NCBI GenBank assembly: GCA_002633025.1
Contig: NMRB01000231.1
Span: forward strand, 382,111 to 446,110
Direction of reading: 5' to 3'
Source of the DNA: Notospermus geniculatus
Lineage: Eukaryota; Nemertea; Pilidiophora; Heteronemertea; Lineidae
DNA length: 64,000 nt
The notes under the pieces were generated by a model. The model did no database searches, had not been told where the DNA came from, and was given only the letters and a program-made list of their open reading frames with translations. A program made the translations under genes and the position numbers. Of this stretch, positions 52,315-64,000 are shown in pieces. Position 1 is the first letter of the stretch; each line of letters opens with the position of its first letter.

Positions 52315-55300
52315 CTTTATAACCGACTGGTGCTCGACAAGTGGACGACAAAACTTTCCAACATTTTACTCATCACAGGAGATCATTCAAACACACGATT
52401 TCATCTGAAATGACAAAATACATATCGCAAATCGACACCAACATAGACAGCTACAGTTGACCTTGCCCGATTCAAATCACGCGGGACCACCATACAAGCT
52501 TCGACCTTAGCAAATTTGGAGTTTACATAATTAAAATGGAAATATAATTATTGAACATCAAGAACTTTTCAGTGGTTGACTTCTTGTTCAAGTTTTTTGA
52601 CTGTATTGTGATGGACCTCCAATGCCACCTCTCAGCACATTGGCCCACAAGGGGATGTCTCTGGGGCACCAAGTTCACAAGACGACCAGGGCCGATATAA
52701 AAACAAACAAATTATAAAAGCTCTTAATTTCGGAAGTTTCAGTACCAATGACAACCACAAGGTGGCAGCACTAATAACTTGAAAATTCCAATGAATGTGT
52801 GGAATATTATCCACAAAAACAACACTGGCCTTGGAAAAGACAGTTCGTCACTCAGTGAGGGTTCAAAAGATCATACCCAGGAACCTCCTTTATTACCAAC
52901 TATAAAGGGGTATTACTTCAATTAAAAACATTTTACATGTAATTTGTTGTGGTCGATCAGTCACACAGCCTTGGGAGATCTTTTCATACCGATGGAAGAG
53001 AGTGGGAAAGAATGGGTCTGTTTATTTGACACAACATGTAATTTTTATGTCCTCTTATGAAGCATTGCAAAAGCTTAGAAATGATCATAAGGGCTTAAAC
53101 CTTGCATATGACCTTTTTATCATATTTCGTGCAGCCGTGGAGGCCAAGCACGAATTAGACGTGATGTACCCATTCTAAACTGGTATTTCACCTCAAGCCA
53201 TATTGATGTTAATCAGCTAAAGGCATTCAAATCAGTAGCAGCAAAGCCAAATTGGTCCTTGCATTGTACTAATTAACACATTGATTCAATGCTTTTACAT
53301 GTACCAGTACCACGACAAAGCATTTCATCAACGACAAAGACGTTTCAACTCAGTGCTATTACATGTACTCTTCAGGCCAGACCCACCCTGGCCCTATAAG
53401 ACTATCAAAACTTCAAAAATTACTGAGAATCAAATGGAAGGGTTGGGACTAAATAGGCCTAGTTCCTTTTGTTACCAGTAGAGGGCTTCTCAACTGTAAA
53501 GGACAGTGATAAACAACTCTTTAACAGCAGGTTCAGGTAAATTCAAGAATTCCAAGAAGGAGCAAAAGGGATTCTGACAGGTATTTTTCACCTGCACCTG
53601 TAAAGATTGAGGCCAGGGATGGGAACTCCCTCAGGGATGGTAGGCCAGTATTCTTTAAACCCCTTTTGTTTTTTATTTGAGGCTACATCCTTTGCAATAT
53701 TCATGAAACTCATGAAAATATTGTGGAAATTTGTGGTTGCAAGTCCTTTTTGAGACATGAGGGGTGTTTACACCCAGTATGCTCAGAATATATCGCCAGC
53801 ATCCTCAGAATATTATCTTTTCATTTTCTGAAATGTGCCAAGTCCTCTCTTCAGGAGCCCCAGAAATTGATTCCAAGGAATAAACAATCAAGTAACAGGA
53901 TATATTATGTAAGAGTTGATAGATGTGATGATGCAGGCCAGGGCGAACACGTAAATACTGGTTATCCAAGGTTGCAGAGATCAGGGAAGGTGCAGGGAGG
54001 AATCCATGTACCCTAGCTGACGTAAGTGGAGTTGCCATGGTATTATAACATCTAAAGGGGAACTTGCATTAACTGGGTACCTGGTTTTTATAAGGTGTTG
54101 AGGGTTAAGTGAAAGCACCCTCATATATAATCTTAAAATGGGGGTCAACACCATGGGAATCCAAAACAACAAAGACCAAACTGATTAGTGTGAATAGAAT
54201 AATGTATTTATGGTATGACCCAGGGGTATGACATTTGCATTAGCAACCATAGGAACAACAAAACAGTTTTATATTTTACCCCTGAACCATGATGAAGCTG
54301 GTTTGTGCTCCCCTGTGAAGCATTTGATCTTCTGACTCACCTTCTCAGGATATATTTGGGTTGTTGCACTATGATCCCACCATCTCGTTTACCTTGATGA
54401 CAGGAGGAAACCTACAGACGTTGGATGTGGTCAGATACCAAGTCTTCACTGTGTTCATGCAAAAATGAGAAAGTGCTGCTCAAAATACAAAAGAAAGTGT
54501 TGAGTGGAGTCACTCCGGGTTTTATACTGCCACACGCACACACATAAACTGTTTATTTGACATTTAACATTTTAGATCAAACCAGTCCATGGCAGCAGGT
54601 CAGCAGACAATTTGTGCTGAAGATAAACAAACCTTTGCCAAAAAAGAACAACATTATGATAAACACAGACCAATAACAATAGGTTTCATAAAACTTTCAA
54701 AATTAACGAGTACGTATTGATTTTCTATGAAGTTTAATGACACAGTATCAACTTCAGGAAACCCCAAGTTCTAAAACCGCCAGATAACCTGATCTAACCC
54801 CAATTAAGCAACTGCCTCTAAAAAAATTCAAATGTTCCTCAAATCAAGTAAGGCCTGTAAATATGAGGAATTACCAAGCAACGCCCATCAGAAGTTGAAT
54901 TTTGGAGTTGATCACATATCCCACAGGTGGCAGCAGTGATAGTGAGCGATGTTCCCATNGGGGGGGGGGGGTCCACTTACATACACCATGACAGAGGATC
55001 TTCCTTTTGGAGCTTAGCAAATCATCAAATGCCAAGGGAAGTACCTCCCCTCACCTATGAGTCATCAATGCACAGTATCATGCAAAGTTTTCTACCAGTG
55101 CAACATTTGTCTTACGTGGAACAACCCAATCCGAACACGCCAATCTAATTTTAAACCAAATGCCATTAAACCCATCTAATAAAATGAAAGAGAGAGTCTC
55201 GTGTGCCAAATATAAAGAACTCAGTTGTGAAAGAATGTACTTTTAAACTCCTTAAACTCAAGAAAGTGGACTGAACAAAAAATTTAGCCAGCATTTACCA

Positions 55301-58300
55301 CAGCGAACTGTGTGTAATGCATTTTCTGTCAAGGTTTCTCTTCCTGAGCCTCACCTATTACATCTCACTGGCCACTATTACATCATACCTGTTTCTAAAC
55401 TACCTCAGCTCAATTGAGGCTTAGGTAACTCAGGATTGTAGAAGTTCCAGTGCCTCAATAGGGGTCTAGTATAGAATTAAGTTGCATAAGACAGATTACA
55501 GCATTACACACACCAGAAGAGCTTCTGTATGGAGTACACACCAGGGAGTATAGAGTTGGTGGCCAAGCAAATCCAATGTTTATACCATGGGTTTCTGGTC
55601 ATGTGGTAATATTGTTGGAGTTAAAAGGTGTGGCAGCCATTGCTGTGAAAGCTTTGCAAAACATGTTGGGCCGCTCTGAACACACAGTTAACTTGAATTT
55701 CTTATCAGACGTATTGGCTGATATTCATAAAAGGTAGCAAATGCTTTTGGTTTTACTTCAGGTTTTGCTCGCAAAAGAGATATTGGCAACCGGGTCAACT
55801 GGTGGACATCTTGACGCAGGAAAGTATTTAAGGGATCATTACTTACATAATTCACCAGGTCCTGAAAGCTGGTGTATTGGACCAAAACAGCAATGATTTC
55901 CGATAATTTGAATCACGGTGTGGCATCACTAGTAACTCAGAACTATGGCTCACTTTCCCACAACCACCGAGGGCTATCCACCGTGTGTAGGCCTGTTATA
56001 TAGACCCAGTCTAGTCAAAGATCTGCACTGAAGTACTCTCAAAATCGCACTATACCTCTACATATATGACTAGTATTTCATCAAAAGGCCCATCGCGATG
56101 TATGTACATTAATGACACCAAGGAATAATGGTATGGTCAACTCAGCCATTTTTGCAAAGAATAATAACAGGTCATAGAGATTGTAACAAAGGCAAGTCCA
56201 CAATAACAACTATGATTGATTGAGCAGTATAGTCCTTGAGTACGCCTGTGACATTGTTTCTTTTAAATAGGCGAGAATATTTGACAATTGGTCCTTTTGA
56301 CAGAAAATCATGCTTCAATTCACAGAAAATTCATTCAGAACCATTTCTAAAAACATGTAATAAACTAAAACGTGGTTGTTTTGAAGAACCCTTAGGAATG
56401 CAAAACCACAGCGAACTGCTGTACAAGTGCTTGTAGCTAAACTAGGTAGTGACTGCAAGATCAGTGGTCGCTGCACAGTCACCCCACGAGAGTCACCAGT
56501 AAGTTCATGGACCAAACACACCATGAATTCTACAGTGCCAAACCTGGGTCCACACAAGGGTCCTCTTCTAAAGCAAGCCAACACCAACAATACCACCACC
56601 ACAAAGTACTACAGTCTCTAGCATACATGTAATTAGCAAAGCAATGGTCTACAAGGCGGCAGGTGAAGGAAACTTGCACGAGCAGGATTAATCCCAAGTT
56701 GAGGTGCCCCAACTGAAAGCTAGTCCATGCACAAAGCACTCGAAGCGACCTAATCATGACCATTCATGACACAAGAAAAACCACGGATTTTCATCAACAC
56801 CGTGGATTCTTCTGGTGCCATAAATGGCACGACAAAAGCAAAGCAACAAAACATACTGAACAGCAAATCGGAAGGAAATGTACCTGTGTTCATAAAAGTC
56901 CCATCAGTGTGATCTGCACCGAAAAGTGCAGCATCATCTTTGATTATTTAACTATCCACAAGGAAAGTAAGGTAATACGGCCAACTACGTATAAAACAAA
57001 ACTCATGAAAAATTCCTCATGGTATGTTTGTGTTTACCTTGGAATTCAATCTTATTTATCATGAGCTATAATATCTGTCATTGTCATGTCACAAGTAAGT
57101 GTGACAACTTACACCATCATGATTAATAATAGAAGGTTTTAAACTTATGTCAATAAAATATAGGCCAGAATGTCTTTTGTACACCAATCAGGAAATGACT
57201 AATGACAATTGCTGGTGACAATACCCTAATTAATTTCTTCACAACTGCATTGTTTTTAAAAACATGATAAAAACATGTAATTTAATTTCTGCTGAATTAA
57301 TTGTTTCCTGAACTTGATTCTCACATTATAGTAACAGTAAAGGTTACTTTCTTCACAGCCACAAGCTGTTAATCCAACGCTGAAGAACATCTCACTCACA
57401 CGGTCGTTTTTTTCCGAACTGTGGCATACGGCACATTACATGACAAGCAAGAATCACAAGTGACAACAGCAGCTATCTACATCAAAAGCAACAGCACCGA
57501 ACAACCCACTGAAAAAAACACAGTGAATTCTACGGTGCCATAGCTCTTGTAAGCAGAGATGAAGACTCAAGCAATCAGGGTGCTGACTGGTCAAGGCGAG
57601 CTACAGCAAAGGTGAGGCAACTATTCTACTGCATGNNNNNNNNNNNNNNNNNNNNNNNNNNNNNNNNNNNNNNNNNNNNNNNNNNNNNNNNNNNNNNNNN
57701 NNNNNNNNNNNNNNNNNNNNNNNNNNNNNNNNNNNNNNNNNNNNNNNNNNNNNNNNNNNNNNNNCTAATAATAGATTTCCTGCAGGCTTTGCTCTCAAAT
57801 ACTGTGGAATAACACTACACTGTGGAATAAGCTTAAACTTAGTATAGTTATACACAGAATTGTTATACTTTGTTTTATGCATACCGAATTTTCTAAACCG
57901 GGGAGAGAGGAATAACAATTCTTAGAATAGGCTAAACCAGGGTATAGTTACCTCCTCCTTTATGCATACGGGCCCAAGTGATTACCGGTAATGGCAAGAC
58001 CTTACTCACACAACAGAACTACAATCATCGATGAAAGGAGTACTACATGATAACCCTACATCTCACACAACATAGCCATAGGTACAATGCAACCCTATCT
58101 TATTTTTGCCTAAATGTCCCTTTTTCTAATTACACACCAAAAATAAAACCATTTCTCAAATAATTCATCAAGACCATCCACTTTTTGGGAAAACTTCATG
58201 TTGTCTCAAATCAATGTGAAATCAATGTGATGAAATATGATTATCACAAATTTAGCAAGAAAACAAGATAGAAATCTCACCTTTGAATTTTCAAGACCAA

Positions 58301-59035
58301 GTGCCACACGGGCAAGGCAAGGCCTCATTCTGCCACGTCCTTTGCCAGTATGCCTGACCTCTACAACGACCAACCAGTATGTATGTAATGTTTTGACCAA
58401 GTGTACAGTGTTCTAGGCACAACATATGGCTAGGATGACATAACATTACCCTTGTTGTATAGGCCTGCACTCAACAGCATTTGAAAGCCTTTCATACTTC
58501 AGACCTTACTATGATGTAACAGTGCAGTAATATTACACAGATGAATGAGTAATGAAGTAATGAGTGATGGCTCACCACCCACACACCAAAAGCCTCATTA
58601 GCTGTAAAGAATTGTAAAGAATTGGGGTGTGGTGGGCCATGCAAAGAATGCCACAGATGGGAAGGGAGGGGTGGGCCATTTCTTCTATTGAATGGAGCTA
58701 ATTACTCAATAGGCCTGGCTAGGCCTAGGCTAAAGACGTGTTTGATTCAGGCCCATCAATATCACTATAGGTCTATAGGCAACCCCTCCTCCTACTCACA
58801 TTCACAAGGAGTCAACTATAGTGCATGCCATGATGCAATGACATTGTCATTACCGGTACAAATTTCTGACATCTGACATTCTGAGACCAAAACCAAGGGC
58901 ATCCGAGAGTGAGAGGGAAAGGGGTCAATTGATTTTTAGTGTCGTGACTGAACAATTTATTTGGGAAACGAAGGTGTATTTTGTAGGCCAAGGTCTGCTA
59001 GAGGGGCCTACCTAGGCTTTTACGTTTGGCCCTGG
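52315..59035. other. Gene-poor region upstream of SLCO
   Basis: No coding exon is supported in about 6.7 kb. It may be a long 5' UTR intron of SLCO: CCTGAGAAG followed by GTGAGTCAG on the minus strand near 54340 would make a good donor of a non-coding exon. The right end of a GGGCC-type foldback (CATACGGGCCC) is visible at about 57964-57974. One ambiguous base lies at 54959. Confidence 0.35.
57636..57764. other. 129-N assembly gap
   Basis: The gap lies in non-coding DNA next to foldback sequence. Confidence 0.99.
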
Positions 59036-59981
59036 CTACAGGTACGGCAGCCGTACACCAAAACATAAATTCTAGGGATACGGCAGTCTTGTTATTACAC
59101 TGCGCATGCTCAGTTTACTGCCGTATTATAATACGGCAGTGCCGTATCCGAACAATCATTGGCTATCATTGGCTATTGATACGGCAGAAGAATTGCGCAT
59201 GCGTAAAGATCCTCTTTTTATTCCCGCGCTGCGCCTGCGCAGTTTTCTGCCGTATCTTCACAGATATGGGCTAGAGATACGGCAGGGACTCTCCCGCTAT
59301 TACGGCAGTGTCGTACCAGCATGATCTTTATGCTGAAGATTGGCAGATCAAGGTGAATGTACCATGAAGTATGGCTATCTGAGTGTAGGCTTACTTTGTT
59401 ACACTTCCAAAGGAATTGGCCCATATAGGCCCTACGACGTCACTTCACAGTTTGACCTCCCCCAACACCAAAATGAACGTCTAATTGAATTAACATTCAA
59501 ATTCGTCTAATGATTCATGCGACTTGTTAAATCTCCACACCATCTCCCCGAGGGATGTGCACGGAAAATGAACTTAGAATTTTTCACAAAAAAAGACAAA
59601 AAACAAAGAAAAAGACACGTAAAAAAGTGCAACCGCGAGGGATCGAACCCGGCGCTCCGGATTCATGGCCCCACGCTCTACTATATGAGCCAGCCGGCCA
59701 GCTGGTCAACTTCGGAAAATTCTATCATCCCTACAATCAGTGCTGTAAATAATATCCGGCCAAAATAATACTGACACGATCAAACCCTGATCAAATCCTG
59801 ACCCCCTCCCCAAACGATGTCTGCAAGATAAATCGCGCCTAAAGAGGCCGCCATTGTTTTAAATCATAGTTCATGTTTTGCGTAGGCCTGTGGGGAAATG
59901 CAAGTTGCTGCGCATGTGCAAACAGAAACGATGCCGTACCCCTAGCCGATGGGATTATGAGTACGGCTGCCGTACCTGTAG
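59036..59981. mobile_element. Non-autonomous DNA transposon with TACGGCAG motifs
   Basis: A 21-base sequence ending GGTACGGCAGCCGTAC (59036-59056) is perfectly mirrored at 59961-59981. Between the ends, and mostly in the left third, TACGGCAG or its complement occurs about ten times. Multiple subterminal motifs are typical of transposase binding arrays. The element has no transposase frame. It contains NRF1-like GCGCATGCG sites and a tRNA-like sequence. Confidence 0.6.
59628..59698 (-). repeat. tRNA-like sequence (SINE head or tRNA pseudogene)
   Basis: On the minus strand TGGCTCATATAGTAGAGC gives an A box and closed D stem, and GGTTCGATCCC is a perfect B box, followed by TTTTTT terminators. 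The acceptor and anticodon stems do not pair, so it is not a functional tRNA. Confidence 0.55.
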
Positions 59982-60795
59982 ACAGTTCGNCTGTGGGAGT
60001 GGCCGATGATGAAAAACCTTGTCGTCGATCTAATAGATGGCGCCATCGTACGGCGTGGCAGCGGTGTAATGTGTACATTATCATTTCGAGTCAATTCCCC
60101 CCAAACTAGAATGGAGATTAGAGGCACGTGGAATACGTTGTGAAATAGGCCTACGTCCAGTCAACGTGATCCTCGTAATTTGCCGGTACCTCGACCGTCC
60201 ACTGTCCACGAACCACTTGACCGTCAAACCCGCGGCACCGTATGGTGGCGACATCTCGCAATAATTGTTGTAACTATCGATACCTGGTGCCCTGCCCTGA
60301 GACGCTCCGCGTTACGGTGAGCGGAGCGTTACGAGGACGACGGATGAGTCTAACGCGTCGATTGCGAAACTACATGAACTATAACCCACACGTGGAATTG
60401 CTTACTAGTATTCCAGGTATAACTTAATGTTTTAAGTTATACGAATTACGAATTAAGTTTTAAGTTATAAGCTGGAATAAGCTTATTCCACCTTTATGCA
60501 TACCGCCCCTGTGTAATGACTGAAAATGCCTCCCCCATGACATTGCCCGCTTTATTGTTTGGCGGACACTCACAAACAGCGATACATGTTTTTCAATGTC
60601 TGGTTCTATTGTTCCATGACAGATTAATAGAAACCAATAGATTAGAATGAAACGATCGGATTTTTTGTTCCCTGGACGGTTTTGTGGGGGCACTCTATAT
60701 CCTTTCACACCTGCAGCTAGTCCAGCGCAGTTCCAGTGGCAGCACTCATTCTCAGGGGCGGCAACATGAGAAAAAAAGTCACATTTAGCTCTGAC

Positions 60796-60831
60796 CATGG
60801 AAGTATTACACAGATGTATAATACTTCCATG
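60796..60831. repeat. 36-bp perfect hairpin
   Basis: CATGGAAGTATTA and TAATACTTCCATG pair around a 10-base loop. Confidence 0.85.
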
Positions 60832-61195
60832 CTCTGACCAAAAGACTGCAGGATATCGGTACCGGTATCAAAACGACTCTAAGGGCTATGATGGAGGTTT
60901 GAGATGACCTACTGACAAGTTCTTGATATCATTTTCTTATAACGAAATTTTCTATCCATTTATATCAAATGGTTTAGGTTCCTGGGTCTTTGGACCACCC
61001 CCTCAATCCAAGAGAAGGGCGTGGCTCCGGGTAGCATAACCTATCGGCTATGATGGGGCCTTGGGGGAAGCAGCATGCCACCTTTCACTGATTTTACGCA
61101 AAGTTGACACCAAGTTAATAAAATGCTGTTGAAGAACCTTTAATCATTGCCTGGATATGTGGTGCCCAAGAGACTTGTTTGGTGGACGCATACTA

Positions 61196-61506
61196 TGGCA
61201 AGCCGTTTGTTCATTTAATCAAATAAACCTTTTTTATAAACTAGGTTTTTTAAAATAAACTTGGTTTTTAAAAAAACTGTTTTTTAAAAAATCAACTTTT
61301 AAAAACGAAACTTGGTTTTTTTAAAGAAACTTGTTTTTTTGAAAAAAAACTAGTTTTTAATTCTTTTCTGCACAATGGAAAAAAAACTGGGTTTTTCCCA
61401 GATTCTGTAAAAACAAGATTTTTTTCAAAATAAATCTAGTTTTTTTATTAAAAAGCAGGTTTTTAAAAATCAGGTTTATTTGATTAAATTAACAAATGTC
61501 TTGCCA
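61196..61506. mobile_element. AT-rich foldback with AAACTGGTTTTT repeats
   Basis: TGGCAAGCCGTTTGTTCATT continues into TAATCAAATAAACC and is mirrored by GGTTTATTTGATTAAATT and CAAATGTCTTGCCA. The interior is a degenerate array of AAACTxGTTTTTTAAA motifs on both strands. Confidence 0.8.
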
Positions 61507-61764
61507 CAGGACGCGGGTGGTTTCACTTCAATATTCGGCCAGTCGCGTCGGGTCTTTCATCCAAACAAATCGTTTGGCACATTTTCAAATGAAATGCAAT
61601 AAGTAGTTGACAGGCCTACATGCATAGGGAAAATCATGCATAATAGTATTCCCCGAGTTTTGTGGGGGAGGCAGGTTTAAATTGAAGGGCCCGCCAGCTG
61701 AAGACGCTGGTCCAGCGCAGTTCTGAGTTCGGCCGTCTGCTCATGCGCGACGTGCTTCTGTCCT

Positions 61765-61774
61765 CCGCCATCTT
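61765..61774 (+). promoter_or_regulatory. YY1-type CCGCCATCTT element
   Basis: CCGCCATCTT lies about 120 bases upstream of the MOB2-like ATG in GC-richer DNA, as often seen just downstream of animal transcription starts. Confidence 0.35.
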
Positions 61775-61889
61775 TGGAGGCAATCATCGTATTTTGAGAG
61801 TGGAGCGTCTGTTTTGTTGTTAAAAATTTCCTCGGCCATCGACGCAGACCGTCAACCTGGAGAAGTTGCCTGAATATTTTCGGGACACA

Positions 61890-61906
61890 ATGGACTGGTT
61901 TATGGG
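61890..61906 (+). CDS. First coding exon resembling MOB2
   Basis: ATGGACTGGTTTATGGG is followed by GTAGGT, giving MDWFMG with a phase-2 donor. Vertebrate MOB2 begins MDWLMGKSK with a very short first coding segment, so this looks like the start of MOB2, a kinase-activator protein that binds NDR kinases. The ATG has a good context (ACACAATGG), and a YY1-type element and GC-richer leader lie upstream. No second exon was found before the window ends, so the call rests on six residues and position. Confidence 0.35.
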
Positions 61907-62417
61907 GTAGGTGCCGTGGGTGTTGCTTATCATCTACTGTCACTGTCTTGACAGCTGATACCGTGAACTGTGCTGTGGCACTGCAATGACTGCTGCGTGC
62001 ATTGTTGTACATCACACTCTGTATTCACCTATTATAGTGTACGTATACAGCAGTACAATACTATACATACATTGATGAATGCATGCCGCTTATGGCATGC
62101 AAGAAGCGCCGTACCCGCGTAGTCATGCAGTCAGGGAGAGGAAATTAAGTCGATGTCGTCAGATGAAACAATGAATGAATGAATAGCACAACACGGCGGC
62201 GGCGTGACAGTTGAGTTGGAGGCCTTGCTAAACTAAAGTGAATGAATGTGCTCACAGTAGCCTGCCTGCTAGTGACAGCCAGGCAGGCAGGGCCAGGGGG
62301 CGCTGGAATGTCATGCATTGCATGGTGGTCATCAGCATCATCGCCACGTCCGTCCCCCACCATCATCATACATAGATAAATACCAAATTGACGAAAACAA
62401 GAAAGATCTGCGCACTT

Positions 62418-62604
62418 CCACCGAAATGGCAAACAGAACCTCGGTCTGAAACCGTCTGACACTGAATGACGTGACGCAGAGAACCCCACGACCATGTGAC
62501 GACAGTAAGTGCGATGACGTTGCGTCAGACTCGACCATTGCTGAATCATGGATTGCGTCACGTCAGCTGGTTTCAGGTCGAGGTTCTGTTTGCCATTTCG
62601 GCGG
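62418..62604. mobile_element. Foldback, CCGAAATGGCAAACAGAACC ends
   Basis: CCGAAATGGCAAACAGAACC and GGTTCTGTTTGCCATTTCGG are inverted ends, with inner arms CTGAAACC/GGTTTCAG and GACGTGACGCA/TGCGTCACGTC. An ambiguous base follows at 62608. Confidence 0.8.
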
Positions 62605-63487
62605 AAGNGCTTTCTTCCTTCGTGTCCTTTGTTTACCTGTGAAAATGCACTGAACATGTGATAACTGATAATTACTATCACAATAATTTGTGCATGATCA
62701 TTTATTAACAGACAAATTTCCGATCAGAAATGTTTAAAATGTGAACACGCAAGCTTTTTTTTGCGAGTTGGGGAAGTGTAAAATCATCAGGGGTTGCATT
62801 CAACTTCAAGTTTCAAGGTAGCCACCTGATTTTAGCAAAAATCCACGCCTGCCAGCCAGAATGCAGGTATGTATCTAGTTTCCCAAATTTTCTCTGCCAC
62901 ATTTTGAGGCCCTGTTGAATGAAGGACCAGATGATACTTTTCAACAGCAATTCATGCAAGTAATGAATTGTATTCTGTGTGGACATTTGGTTGATCATGG
63001 CATCCACCATTAAGATTATCATTTTGAACGATTAGTTTTGACAGAACCTTTTATTGAACTGCTCTAGTAAATGGATGGCACTTTCCCAATAAGAATGCTT
63101 TGCAACTGGAAATCAATACATTGTGTATGTCATGTGACGTAGTATGCCCGCCGCAAGTAATGTATGTAAGGAAACAAAATGGCTAAATTTTCAAGAATAA
63201 AGGAGTTCATGGACTTTTTGAGAGGGTGGCTGGTGTGATAATGAGGTCCAGAATATTCTTATGAGGAGTCCACGACAAATCGATTATGGTCTATCAGATG
63301 ATCATATTGCTACTTAAATCAATCACCCATGTGATCATTTATTGATCAGTTACTCTTATTCTATGCTGTGCACTCCGAAGTACTCTTGGTCTTGTATATT
63401 GTTTATTGATCAGCTAAAACAGGTTTCTTTTTTCAGTCCTAATTGGTGACAAGAAAATTCTCCAACTGAATCAGTTTCTCCAAAGAT

Positions 63488-63863
63488 CAGGGCTCACACT
63501 TGGGTCTAAAATTAGGGAGAAATAATGTCTCCCTCCTCAAAATTTTGGGAGACTTCACTCGCAAGAGGGAGACTTCACATAAAGTTTGTGGACGACATAT
63601 CTAACAAAGTTGTTTGATTTCAGCCTCTTTGCAAGAAATTAACACTTAATGGTGATATTTTAGGGCATTTAGGAGCGGATTTGGGCATTTCGGGGTGCAG
63701 AAAAAGCTTCAGAGGGGATCATATTCCCCTAAAAAAAAAAAAAAAAAAAAAAATTTTTTTTTTTTTTTTAGGCGACTTTATGTCTCCCTGTGAATTATTT
63801 TGGGCGATTTTGGGCGAAATTTTCGCCCCACGTCGCCCACATCGCCCCCAAATGTGAGCCCTG
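63488..63863. mobile_element. TIR element, CAGGGCTCACA ends, 6-bp target duplication
   Basis: CAGGGCTCACACTTGGG and CCCAAATGTGAGCCCTG are inverted ends, flanked by AAAGAT at 63482-63487 and 63864-63869. The interior has a poly(A)-poly(T) palindrome at about 63729-63769 and TGGGCGA words. CAGGG ends recall hAT elements, although those usually duplicate 8 bases. Confidence 0.75.
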
Positions 63864-64000
63864 AAAGATTATTTTCCACTATGATATTTCTGGCCACACC
63901 TATACCAATTTCTTGCAAGAGTTTTGCATGATTTCGACGTTTGTGACATCCGCCAGTTATTTCACTATGTTTGACATTTTGGGTGTGGCCTTGACATTTA

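Noticed and set aside
59628-59698. Functional tRNA gene
   Set aside because: A and B boxes are good, but the acceptor and anticodon stems do not pair.
61677-62015. 112-codon minus-strand frame opposite the MOB2-like exon
   Set aside because: No family resemblance, and the plus strand offers a better explanation as a leader and first exon.
62145-62681. 178-codon minus-strand frame
   Set aside because: It runs through a foldback element and an ambiguous base, and the translation is low-complexity without a domain.

Overview
This window is nuclear DNA from an animal. Its genes are split by short GT-AG introns, the proteins are metazoan orthologues, and introns and spacers are packed with small foldback (MITE-like) elements. 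Frequent ACATGTACATGT and TAGGCCTA words, the dense foldbacks and the gene content suggest a marine invertebrate, most likely a deuterostome such as an echinoderm or hemichordate. Cephalochordates and lophotrochozoans cannot be excluded from sequence alone.

Layout: 0-4.5 kb is repeat-rich DNA beyond the 3' end of the first gene. An SLC6 neurotransmitter/amino-acid transporter of the glycine-transporter type runs on the minus strand from a proposed first exon at 29.15 kb to its stop at 4.55 kb. Its 17-kb first intron holds, on the opposite strand, two small tandem genes for TNF-receptor-like proteins. These have a single BCMA/TACI-type cysteine domain, one membrane span and an acidic tail (16.57-17.42 kb and 20.83-25.02 kb). 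Next come a DUF1761 four-span membrane protein (+, 31.15-31.96 kb), CPSF3, the pre-mRNA 3'-end endonuclease (-, 32.96-37.0 kb, first coding exon not found), a mitochondrial class I release factor of MTRF1L type (+, 38.43-41.0 kb), the ciliary transition-zone protein TMEM237 (+, 41.68-44.20 kb), an OATP/SLCO4-like organic anion transporter (-, 47.15-52.31 kb), a gene-poor stretch, and a 17-base first coding exon that resembles MOB2 (+, 61.89 kb) and leads out of the window.

Most genes are unrelated housekeeping or transport functions that are simply neighbours. The group that stands out is the nested pair of BCMA/TACI-like receptors. One keeps all six cysteines and the D-x-L ligand-contact motif; the other has lost the Leu and one cysteine but keeps the spacing. 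The assembly has defects: an unmerged 0.84-kb contig overlap duplicates two SLC6 exons around NNN at 7818-7820, and larger N gaps lie at 18484-18849, 37738-37989 and 57636-57764.
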